This document shows, in pieces, positions 1 to 6,838 of a stretch of 11,468 bases of DNA. The notes under the pieces were generated by a model. It saw only the letters and a list, made by a program, of their open reading frames with translations, did not search any database and was not told the DNA's origin. The stretch covers positions 1 to 11,468 of the forward strand of contig JBBRLG010000212.1 in the NCBI GenBank assembly GCA_038231495.1, written 5' to 3'. The DNA is from JBBRLG01 sp038231495 (lineage in GTDB: Bacteria; Planctomycetota; Planctomycetia; Gemmatales; Gemmataceae). Position numbers and translations under genes: made by a program. How positions within the stretch are numbered: position 1 is the stretch's first letter; each line of letters starts with the position of its first letter.

Positions 1-36
1 CATCAGCACCGACGCCGGATCGACCCTGGCCAATCT

Positions 37-72
37 CGACCCTCGCCACGAATTTAACATTGGCGAGGGTCG
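37..72. repeat. 12-bp inverted repeat with 12-base loop, possible terminator
   Basis: The arms at 37-48 (CGACCCTCGCCA) and 61-72 are perfect reverse complements, separated by an AT-rich loop (49-60). On the + strand the stem is followed by GCCTTTCC, which has only a short T-run. An intrinsic terminator for a gene lying before the window is therefore possible but not strong. An imperfect direct copy of the left arm (CGACCCTGGCCA) lies just upstream at 21-32. Confidence 0.5.
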
Positions 73-90
73 GCCTTTCCGGGTGTCGTT

Positions 91-110
91 CGCGTGCGCT
101 GGCGCACGCG
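91..110. repeat. Compact 9-bp GC hairpin
   Basis: CGCGTGCGC at 91-99 pairs perfectly with GCGCACGCG at 102-110, leaving two bases between the arms (or an 8-bp stem with a CTGG loop). It follows the 37-72 stem closely. No T-run follows, and its role is unknown. Confidence 0.4.
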
Positions 111-226
111 CAAAAGCGGCCACCGTCGCTGAATGGCTCGCCGCGCACCTCGGGGGCGAGGGCAGCAAGCGTTTCGCTCCCCGAAAGATTTGCCACACCC
201 CCGGGATCGCCGCCCTGAGAAAGCAA

Positions 227-255
227 TTGACACCAGCCGGCAGAGAGCCTAAGTT
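227..255 (+). promoter_or_regulatory. Predicted sigma70-type promoter for the + strand cluster
   Basis: A perfect -35 hexamer TTGACA (227-232) is followed by a 17-base spacer and TAAGTT (250-255), which matches the -10 consensus at four of six positions (T, A, A/T-rich core and final T, weakest in the centre). Transcription would start near 262, about 140 bases before the DUF1501 start. This is the only good promoter I found ahead of the four co-directional genes. It is inferred from sequence alone. Confidence 0.45.
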
Positions 256-403
256 AAGTCAGTAATGCGGAACGGGAACTCCGCCCGGATTGCGCAAACG
301 CCCCCCGCTTGTTCGACCTGCCTGACACACCCTGCCGTTGCTTCGCCCGCCAACCACTCCCACCGTCCGCAGGACCAACGTACCCTCACAGGAACCAAGG
401 CGT

Positions 404-1732
404 ATGAACCACCCCATCACCGGAACGTGGCACGACGATCCCGCACACTTCCGCCGGCCCACGCGCCGCGGGTTTATCCAGGTGGGCCTCGTCGGCGGTC
501 TGGGGCTGACCCTCGACCAGTTCTTCCGCCTCGAAGCCGCGGCCGCTGCCCCCGCCGCGGAGGCCAAGGCCAAGTCGCTCATCCATATCTTCCTGCCGGG
601 CGGCATCGCTCACCAGGAGACGTTCGACCCCAAACCCCTTGCCCCGATCGAATACCGCGGCGAGATGGCCAGCATCAAGACCAAGCTCGAAGGCGTCTAC
701 TTCAACGAGATGATGAAGCAGACCGCCCAGGTCGCGGACAAGATCACCGTTTGCCGGTCGATGACGCACGGCGAGGCCGCCCACGAGCGCGGCACGCACA
801 ACATGTTTACCGGCTACCGGCCCAGCCCGGCCCTGCAATTTCCGAGCATGGGCAGCGTGGTGTCGCACGAGTACGGCCCGCGGAACAACCTGCCGCCTTA
901 CGTCTGCGTCCCCAACCAGCCGACGACGTATGCCGGCCCCGGTTACCTCAGCTCGGCCTTCGCCCCGTTCAGTCTCGGCAGCGACCCCGCCGACGGCGGC
1001 TTCCGCGTCCAGGACCTGACGCTGCCCGGCGGCGTCGATGAGAAGCGCTTTGCCGGCCGCCGGTCCATGCTCGAAACGGTCAACGAACACTTCGCCGAGA
1101 AGGAAAAGGCCGACGGCTTGGAGGCGATGGACACGTTCTACCAGCGGGCCTATTCGCTCATCAGCTCGCAGAAGGCGCGGGAGGCGTTCGACATCAACGC
1201 CGAGAAGCCGGCCCTGCGCGACGAGTACGGTCGCAACGCCGCCGGCCAGCGCATGCTGCTGGCGCGCCGTCTCGTGACGGCGGGCGTGCGCTTCGTGTCG
1301 CTGACCTACGGCGGTTGGGACATGCACACCGGCATCAAGGGCGGCATCACGCAACAGCTGCCGGCCTTCGACCAAGCCTTTGCCGCCCTGGTCCGCGACC
1401 TCGACCGCAGCGGCCAGCTGGACTCGACGCTCATCATGGTGTCGTCGGAGTTCGGCCGTACGCCGAAGATCAACGCCACGGCCGGCCGCGACCACTGGCC
1501 GAAAGTGTTCAGCGTCGTCCTGGCCGGCGGCGGCATCAAGAAGGGGTTGATCTACGGCTCCAGCGACGCCACCGCGTCGGAGCCGGAGGACGACGCCCTG
1601 AACGTTGAAGACCTGGCGATGACGGTCTACCATTGCCTCGGCATTAACGGCGAGAAGAAGCTGATGGCACCGGGCAATCGGCCCATCGACCTCGTTCGCG
1701 ATGGCAAGGTTCGGAAGGAACTGCTGGCCTGA
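404..1732 (+). CDS. Tat-exported DUF1501 family protein
   Basis: This is a 442-residue protein of the DUF1501 family, which as I recall is grouped with the alkaline phosphatase-like superfamily; its reaction is not established. A twin-arginine signal is visible (TRRGFIQVG, Arg21-Arg22, then a hydrophobic run and an Ala-rich region to about residue 55), so a folded, probably metal-bearing protein is likely exported. Family motifs follow in order: GGIAHQETFDPKP, THGEAAHERGTHNMFTGYRP, GGWDMH (Asp306, His308), EFGRTP (Glu349) and GRDHW (Asp363, His364). The conserved Asp/His/Glu residues are candidate metal ligands by analogy. I chose the ATG at 404 rather than the in-frame ATG at 338 because it has AGGA at 390-393 and places the Tat motif near the N terminus. 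It is the first gene of the cluster; the next start is 73 bases downstream, across a hairpin. The family call is secure and the function is unknown. Confidence 0.93.
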   Translation: MNHPITGTWHDDPAHFRRPTRRGFIQVGLVGGLGLTLDQFFRLEAAAAAPAAEAKAKSLIHIFLPGGIAHQETFDPKPLAPIEYRGEMASIKTKLEGVYFNEMMKQTAQVADKITVCRSMTHGEAAHERGTHNMFTGYRPSPALQFPSMGSVVSHEYGPRNNLPPYVCVPNQPTTYAGPGYLSSAFAPFSLGSDPADGGFRVQDLTLPGGVDEKRFAGRRSMLETVNEHFAEKEKADGLEAMDTFYQRAYSLISSQKAREAFDINAEKPALRDEYGRNAAGQRMLLARRLVTAGVRFVSLTYGGWDMHTGIKGGITQQLPAFDQAFAALVRDLDRSGQLDSTLIMVSSEFGRTPKINATAGRDHWPKVFSVVLAGGGIKKGLIYGSSDATASEPEDDALNVEDLAMTVYHCLGINGEKKLMAPGNRPIDLVRDGKVRKELLA

Positions 1733-1738
1733 CCTCTT

Positions 1739-1782
1739 TGCCGCTTGCGGCTTTGCAGTCTTTTGCAAAGCCGCAAGCGGCA
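1739..1782. repeat. Perfect 19-bp hairpin built from two CAAGCGG-family repeats
   Basis: The arms at 1739-1757 and 1764-1782 are perfect reverse complements around a six-base loop (GTCTTT). Each arm contains the self-complementary unit GCCGCTTGCGGC or its inverse. The hairpin fills most of the 73-base gap between the DUF1501 and PPC genes. The downstream bases are C-rich rather than T-rich, so it does not look like an intrinsic terminator. In the transcript it could stabilise the upstream mRNA end or lower expression of the next gene. It resembles REP-type palindromic elements. Confidence 0.85.
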
Positions 1783-1805
1783 TCCCCCCGCCGGTTACCT
1801 GCACC

Positions 1806-4283
1806 ATGATTCACGCACCCCATAAGTTGTTGGCGGCGCTGTTCGCGGTGGCGTTGAGCGCCTCCCTGGCACCGGCGTCCTCCCCCGTACTCGGCAGCGT
1901 CACGCCCCGCGGTGGCCAGCGCGGCGTCGATAACGTGATCCTTTTCAACGGCGCTCGCCTCACCGACGCCGTTGAAATCCTCACGTATTCGCCGGGCTTC
2001 ACCGTCGCCAAGCTGGAAGTCGTCAACGACACGCAGCTCAAGGCGACGGTAAAGATCGCGGCCGACTGCCGGCTCGGCGAACACGTCTTTCGGGTGCGGA
2101 CGAAGACCGGCGTCTCCGAAATGCGCACCTTTTGGGTCGGGAATCTGCCGGTCGTGCAGGAGGTCGAGCCGAACAACGACTTCGCCAAACCGCAACCCAT
2201 CCCGCTCAACGTGACCGTCCACGGCGTCATCGACAACGAGGACGTGGATTACTTCGTCGTCGAGTGCAAGAAGGGCCAACGCCTCTCGGCCGAGATCGAG
2301 GGCATGCGGCTCGGCAATACGCTGTTCGACCCCTACATCGCCATCCTCGACAGCAAGCGCTTCGAGTTGGCGGCGAGCGACGATTCGCCGCTATTGGGCC
2401 AGGACGGCATGGTATCGATCGTGGTGCCGGCCGACGGCAAGTACGTCATCCAGGTGCGCGAGAGTGCGTTCGGCGGCAACGGCGGCTGTGCTTACCGGCT
2501 GCACGTCGGCACCTTCCCGCGGCCGTTGGCGGTCGTGCCGGCGGGCGGCAAGTTCGGCGAGGAGGTCGAGTTGACGTTCCTCGGCGACCCGGCCGGGCCG
2601 TTCAAGCAGAAGGTCAAGTTGCCGGCCGGGCCGGTCGAAAAGTATGGCGTCTATGCCCAGGACGCGGGCGGCGTCGCGCCGTCGCCGATCCCTTTCCGCC
2701 TGTCGGAGTTCGGCAACGTCGTCGAGACGGAAGGCAACATTTCACATGCGACGGCCACGCCGTTCGAGTTGCCGAGCGCGGTCAACGGCGTCGTCTCCAA
2801 GCCGGGCGAGGTCGATCACTACCGCTTCAAGGGCAAAAAAGGCCAGACGTATGAGGTCCACTGCTACGCCCGCCGGCTCGGCTCGCCGCTCGACTCGGTA
2901 ATGACGATCGGCTACTTGAACGGCGGCGCGCTTGTCAGCAACGACGACGCCATCGGCCCGGACAGTTATTTCCGCTTCACGGTGCCCGAAGATAAAGAGT
3001 ACGTCCTGACGATCACCGACCATTTGCACAAGGGCGGGCCGACGTACTTCTACCGCGTCGAATTCACGCCGATTCAGGCCGAGGCAGTCGTCGGCATTCC
3101 GAAGGTGGCGCAGTATTCGCAGGAGAGACAGGCCATCGTCGTGCCGCGCGGCAACCGCTTCGCCACGCTCGTGCAGGTGGGTCGCCGCGATTTCGGCGGT
3201 CCCCTGGTGCTGAGTGCCGAGAAACTGCCGCCGGGCGTGACCTGGACCAGCGAGAACATGCCGGCCAACCTGGACACGATCCCGGTCGTCTTCGAGGCGG
3301 CCCCCACTGCGCCCGTTGGAGCGCTAGTAACGAGCCTGACGGCCGGCCACGTCGATCCGAAACTGTCGCCGCTCAAGAGCCGGTTCTACCAGATGGCGGA
3401 ACTGATCCTGGCCCCGCCGGGACAGTCGCTCTACTGGAAGGCCGAGGCATCGCAAGCGGTCGTGGCCGTGACGGAGGAAGTGCCGTTCAAGATCACGCTC
3501 GTCGAGCCGAAGGTGCCGCTGGTGCAAAACGGTTCGATGAACCTGAAGGTCGTCGTCGAGCGCCAGCCGGGTTACAAGGCGGCGATCACGATCTTGCCGC
3601 TCTGGAACCCGCCGGGCGTTAGCTCGGCCCAGTCGGCGACCATCCCCGAAGGCGCGACCGAGACGACTCTTACGCTGAACGCCGCCGGCAACGCCGAGGT
3701 GCGTAAGTGGAAGACGGCCGTGATCGGCGTCGCCACGGTCGGCAACGGCCCAGTCCACGTCTCGTCACAAATGGCAACCCTCGAAGTCGCCGCGCCGTTC
3801 TTCACCTTTGCGATGGAACGGGCCGCTTCGGAGCAGGGCAAGGATACTGAGATTTTCTGCAAGATTCAGCAGGTCGCGCCGTTCCCCGGTAGTGCCAAGA
3901 TCCGTCTGATGGGTCTGCCGACCAAGGCGACGGCGGCGGAGTTGGAGATAACCAAGGACACGAAGGACCTGGCGTTCAAGGTCGTGGTGGACAAGACGAC
4001 GCCGCCCGGCCAGCACCGCAACCTGTTCTGTCAGGCGGTGGTCATGCTGAACAGCGAGCCGGTGGTCTACAACGTCGGTGCCGCGGAACTGCGTGTCGAT
4101 GTGCCGCTGCCGCCGAAGGTGAACGCACCGGTGGCGACGCCGCTGCCGGTGGTGGCGAAACCGGCCGACCCGGTGAAACCGCCGGAGAAGCGGTTGACGC
4201 GGTTGGAGAAACTGCGGCTCGAACAGGAAGAGCGCGAGAAAGCCGCGAAGGGCGACACGACGGAGCCTGAGAAAAAGAAGTGA
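1806..4283 (+). CDS. Secreted protein with two PPC domains and a charged tail
   Basis: This is an 825-residue exported protein with no catalytic motif I can see. A Sec-type signal peptide occupies about residues 1-25 (KLLAALFAVALSASLAPASS). Residues 26-115 look like an Ig/TIG-type beta domain. The first PPC (bacterial pre-peptidase C-terminal) domain runs from about 119 to 235, opening with EVEPNND and containing the DVDYF core. A second PPC domain spans about 306-421 (ETEGN..., EVDHYRF). Residues 425-765 appear to be further beta-sandwich repeats. The end is a Pro/Val linker (about 769-796), then a Lys/Glu/Arg-rich tail ending EPEKKK. PPC domains are usually binding or accessory modules of secreted proteins, so a scaffold or adhesion role is inferred. 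The ATG at 1806 is chosen because an upstream in-frame start (1701) would overlap DUF1501, read through the hairpin and bury the signal peptide. No clear Shine-Dalgarno sequence precedes it. Confidence 0.88.
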   Translation: MIHAPHKLLAALFAVALSASLAPASSPVLGSVTPRGGQRGVDNVILFNGARLTDAVEILTYSPGFTVAKLEVVNDTQLKATVKIAADCRLGEHVFRVRTKTGVSEMRTFWVGNLPVVQEVEPNNDFAKPQPIPLNVTVHGVIDNEDVDYFVVECKKGQRLSAEIEGMRLGNTLFDPYIAILDSKRFELAASDDSPLLGQDGMVSIVVPADGKYVIQVRESAFGGNGGCAYRLHVGTFPRPLAVVPAGGKFGEEVELTFLGDPAGPFKQKVKLPAGPVEKYGVYAQDAGGVAPSPIPFRLSEFGNVVETEGNISHATATPFELPSAVNGVVSKPGEVDHYRFKGKKGQTYEVHCYARRLGSPLDSVMTIGYLNGGALVSNDDAIGPDSYFRFTVPEDKEYVLTITDHLHKGGPTYFYRVEFTPIQAEAVVGIPKVAQYSQERQAIVVPRGNRFATLVQVGRRDFGGPLVLSAEKLPPGVTWTSENMPANLDTIPVVFEAAPTAPVGALVTSLTAGHVDPKLSPLKSRFYQMAELILAPPGQSLYWKAEASQAVVAVTEEVPFKITLVEPKVPLVQNGSMNLKVVVERQPGYKAAITILPLWNPPGVSSAQSATIPEGATETTLTLNAAGNAEVRKWKTAVIGVATVGNGPVHVSSQMATLEVAAPFFTFAMERAASEQGKDTEIFCKIQQVAPFPGSAKIRLMGLPTKATAAELEITKDTKDLAFKVVVDKTTPPGQHRNLFCQAVVMLNSEPVVYNVGAAELRVDVPLPPKVNAPVATPLPVVAKPADPVKPPEKRLTRLEKLRLEQEEREKAAKGDTTEPEKKK

Positions 4284-4285
4284 TT

Positions 4286-4302
4286 GCCGCTTGCGGCTTT
4301 GC
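4286..4302 (+). repeat. Solo copy of the CAAGCGG-family repeat arm
   Basis: The 17 bases GCCGCTTGCGGCTTTGC are identical to the left arm of the hairpin at 1740-1756 and begin two bases after the TGA of the PPC gene. The matching right arm is absent here, so only the short inner GCCGC/GCGGC palindrome can pair. It lies in the 49-base gap before the DUF1549/DUF1553 gene and looks like half of the paired element upstream. Confidence 0.8.
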
Positions 4303-4332
4303 GCGAAGATTCTACACCCAAGGCAACGCATC

Positions 4333-6759
4333 ATGCGCACTCACATTGCTTCCCTCGTCTGCCTGGCAGTTCTCGCTATCACATCCGACGCCCGCGCCCA
4401 GGAACCGCCCGCGTCGCTGGCCGTCTTTCCGCCGGAAGTCAACCTCTCGACCAGCCGCAGTCGCCAGGTGTTCGTCGTGCAAGCCGTCTACCCCGACGGC
4501 ATCACGCGCGACGTGACCGCCGAGGCGAAAGCCGCACTCGTCAACCCGGCCTTCGCCAAGCTAGACAAGAACGTCCTCACGCCCGTCGCCGACGGCGCGA
4601 CCGAGTTGAAGGTCGAGTTTGGCGGCAAGGCGCTCAACGTGCCGGTCAAGGTGAAGGACGCCACGGTCGAACGGCCGATCAGTTTCAAGCTGGACGTGAT
4701 GCCGATCTTTTTGCGCTCCGGCTGCAACCAGGGCGGTTGTCACGGTGCGGCCCGCGGCAAGGACGGCTTCCGGCTGTCGTTGTTCGGCTTCGACGCCGAC
4801 GGCGACCATTTCCGCCTCACCCGCGAAATGAACGGCCGCCGCATCAACCTCGCACTGCCGCGCGAGAGCCTGCTGCTCGAAAAATCCCAGGGCAAGGTGC
4901 CGCACACCGGCGGCCAGAAGATCAAGGACGGCGACGAGTACAGTCAGAACATCCTCCGCTGGCTCGACGCCGGCGCTCCGCTCGACCCGCCGACCGTGGC
5001 CAAACCGGTCGCCCTCGAACTGTATCCGAAGAACGCGGTCCTCGACGGCAAGGGTGCCGCGCAACAGATGGTCGTCCGCGCCCGCTACTCCGACGGCACC
5101 GACCGCGACGTGACTGCGCTGGCCCTGTTCCTCAGCAACAACGACACGTCCGCGAAGATTTCGCCCGCCGGCGTCGTCACCGCCGGCGACCGCGGCGAAG
5201 CGTTCGTCATGGCCCGCTTCGCCACTTTCACCGTCGGCTCACAGGTCATTGTGCTGCCCAAGGGATTGCAGTTCACGTTCCCGCCGGTCGAGGAGCGCAA
5301 TTACATCGACACCTTGGTCAACGCCAAGCTCAAGAAGTTGCGCATCGAGCCGTCGGGCCTGTGCAACGACGAGACGTTCCTGCGCCGCGTACACCTCGAC
5401 GTGATCGGCGTGTTGCCCACCGTCGAGGAGTACCAGCGCTTCATGACGAACGCCGCGCCGAACAAGCGCGAACTGCTCGTGGACGACTTGCTGGGCCGCA
5501 AGGAGTTCGCGGAACTGTGGGTGATGAAGTGGGCGGAACTGCTGCAAATCCGCTCGTCGAACCAGGTCAGTTACAAGGCGACGCTCCTGTATTACAATTG
5601 GTTGCAGGACAAGATCGCTCGCAACGCCCCGGTCAACGAGTGGGTGCAGGAGTTGCTCGGCGCAACCGGCGGCACGTTCAAAAACCCGGCCACGAACTAC
5701 TACCAAAACGAGACCGACGTCCTCAAGGTGTCGGAGAACGTGGCCCAGGTGTTCATGGGCATGCGCATCCAGTGCAGCCAGTGCCACAACCACCCGTTCG
5801 ACCGCTGGACGCAGGACGACTACTACAGTTTCGCGGCGTTCTTCGCGCAGATCGGCCGCAAGGGTACTGACGACCCGCGCGAGACGATCGTCTTCAACAG
5901 CGGCGGCGGCGAGGTGACGCACCCGCTCCGCGGCGTCGTCATGAAGCCGAAGTTTCTCGGCGGCGACACGCCCGACGTGGCCGGCAAGGACCGCCGCGTC
6001 GTGATGGCGCAATGGCTGGCGTCGGCGGACAACCCGTACTTCGCCACCAACCTGGCGAACATCGTTTGGGCACACTTCTTCGGCATCGGCATCATCGACC
6101 AGGTGGACGACGTGCGCATCAGCAACCCGGCGTCGAACCCGGAGCTGCTGGCCGAGATGGGCAAGCGGTTCACGTCCTACAAGTACGACTTCAAGAAGCT
6201 GGTGCGCGACATTTGCCTGTCGCGGACCTACCAGGCGGCAACGCAGGCGAACCCCAGCAACGAGGGTGACACGCGCAACTTCGCACGGGCCGGGCTGCGG
6301 CGCATCAAGGCCGAGACGTTCCTCGACTGCATCAGCCAGGTGACGGAGACGAAGAACAAGTTCCCCGGTTTGCCGCAGGGCGCGCGGGCCGTGCAGATCG
6401 CCGACGGCGGCGTGAGCACCTACTTCCTGACGACGTTCGGCCGGGCGACGCGCGAGACGGTCTGCTCCTGCGAGGTCAAGCTGGAGCCGACGCTGTCGCA
6501 GTCGTTGCACCTGCTCAACGGCGAAACGACGACGCAGCGAATCGCGTCCGGCAACCTGCTCGGCCGGCGACTGGCGGACAAGGCGACGCCGGAGCAGGTC
6601 ATCGAAGAACTGTACGTGCGCTGCCTGAGCCGAAAGCCGACGCCGAAGGAGATGAGTAAACTTTCGGCCGCGGTCGCGGCGGAGCCGGACAAGAACAAGG
6701 CGCTCGGCGACCTGTTCTGGGCGCTGCTGAACTCGCGGGAGTTTATGTTTAATCATTGA
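4333..6759 (+). CDS. Secreted Big2-like, haem-motif, DUF1549 and DUF1553 protein
   Basis: This 808-residue exported protein belongs to the planctomycete DUF1549/DUF1553 group, whose activity is not established. A Sec signal peptide ends at ARA|Q near residue 22. A Big2-like domain (about 28-115) precedes a cytochrome-like segment with the motif CNQGGCHG (Cys131, Cys136, His137), a CX4CH variant of the c-type haem site. A second Big2-like domain covers about 225-310 (VRARYSDGTDRDVT). DUF1549 runs from about 322 to 530 and contains QCSQCHNHPFD, a true CXXCH (Cys481, Cys484, His485). DUF1553 follows from about 555 to 795 (WLASADNPYFATNLANIVWAHFFG, then a LSRTYQ segment). Covalent haem at either site is inferred, not shown. 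The ATG at 4333 is preceded by AAGG (4320-4323) and puts the signal peptide first. The gap to the next gene is 79 bases. Domain identity is secure; the role, possibly redox or polymer-related, is open. Confidence 0.93.
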   Translation: MRTHIASLVCLAVLAITSDARAQEPPASLAVFPPEVNLSTSRSRQVFVVQAVYPDGITRDVTAEAKAALVNPAFAKLDKNVLTPVADGATELKVEFGGKALNVPVKVKDATVERPISFKLDVMPIFLRSGCNQGGCHGAARGKDGFRLSLFGFDADGDHFRLTREMNGRRINLALPRESLLLEKSQGKVPHTGGQKIKDGDEYSQNILRWLDAGAPLDPPTVAKPVALELYPKNAVLDGKGAAQQMVVRARYSDGTDRDVTALALFLSNNDTSAKISPAGVVTAGDRGEAFVMARFATFTVGSQVIVLPKGLQFTFPPVEERNYIDTLVNAKLKKLRIEPSGLCNDETFLRRVHLDVIGVLPTVEEYQRFMTNAAPNKRELLVDDLLGRKEFAELWVMKWAELLQIRSSNQVSYKATLLYYNWLQDKIARNAPVNEWVQELLGATGGTFKNPATNYYQNETDVLKVSENVAQVFMGMRIQCSQCHNHPFDRWTQDDYYSFAAFFAQIGRKGTDDPRETIVFNSGGGEVTHPLRGVVMKPKFLGGDTPDVAGKDRRVVMAQWLASADNPYFATNLANIVWAHFFGIGIIDQVDDVRISNPASNPELLAEMGKRFTSYKYDFKKLVRDICLSRTYQAATQANPSNEGDTRNFARAGLRRIKAETFLDCISQVTETKNKFPGLPQGARAVQIADGGVSTYFLTTFGRATRETVCSCEVKLEPTLSQSLHLLNGETTTQRIASGNLLGRRLADKATPEQVIEELYVRCLSRKPTPKEMSKLSAAVAAEPDKNKALGDLFWALLNSREFMFNH

Positions 6760-6838
6760 CGACGCTCGCCCGTTTGATTGCTAATTTTCGCGCATCGGTT
6801 AGACGAACACGCTCGCGGAATTCAGTCGAGGAACACTC

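Larger units (their letters stand above)
1..403. other. Leading non-coding stretch, no supported gene
   Basis: I see no convincing gene here. One + strand frame stays open from base 2 to a TAA at 263-265, giving about 87 residues (ending in PAGREPKLSQ). It could be the 3' end of a gene that begins before the window. However, a neighbouring frame is also open for about 200 bases, as happens by chance in GC-rich DNA, and the peptide has no motif I recognise. The stretch contains two inverted repeats (37-72 and 91-110) and a promoter-like pair (227-255). The remainder, up to the DUF1501 start, looks like a 5' untranslated leader of about 140 bases. Confidence 0.5.

Noticed and set aside
1701..1805. 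N-terminal extension of the PPC protein from an upstream in-frame ATG
   Set aside because: It would overlap DUF1501, translate the hairpin and hide the signal peptide that starts at 1806.
386..1807. Long antisense open frame (473 codons) opposite DUF1501
   Set aside because: Low-complexity composition with no recognisable domain; the + strand frame has the Tat signal and family motifs.
4284..5870. 528-codon + strand frame overlapping the DUF1549/DUF1553 gene
   Set aside because: Arg/Gly/Pro/Gln-rich out-of-frame translation of a gene whose correct frame is certain.
5239..6756. Long antisense open frame (505 codons) opposite the DUF1549/DUF1553 gene
   Set aside because: It is rich in Arg, Val, Leu and His with no motif, and lies opposite a gene with secure domains. 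It is a GC-rich third-position shadow.
6756..6787. Possible internal promoter TTGACG with TGCTAATTT before the cytochrome-WD40 gene
   Set aside because: The spacer is about 20 bases and the -35 overlaps the stop codon region of the upstream gene, so the case is weak although not excluded.
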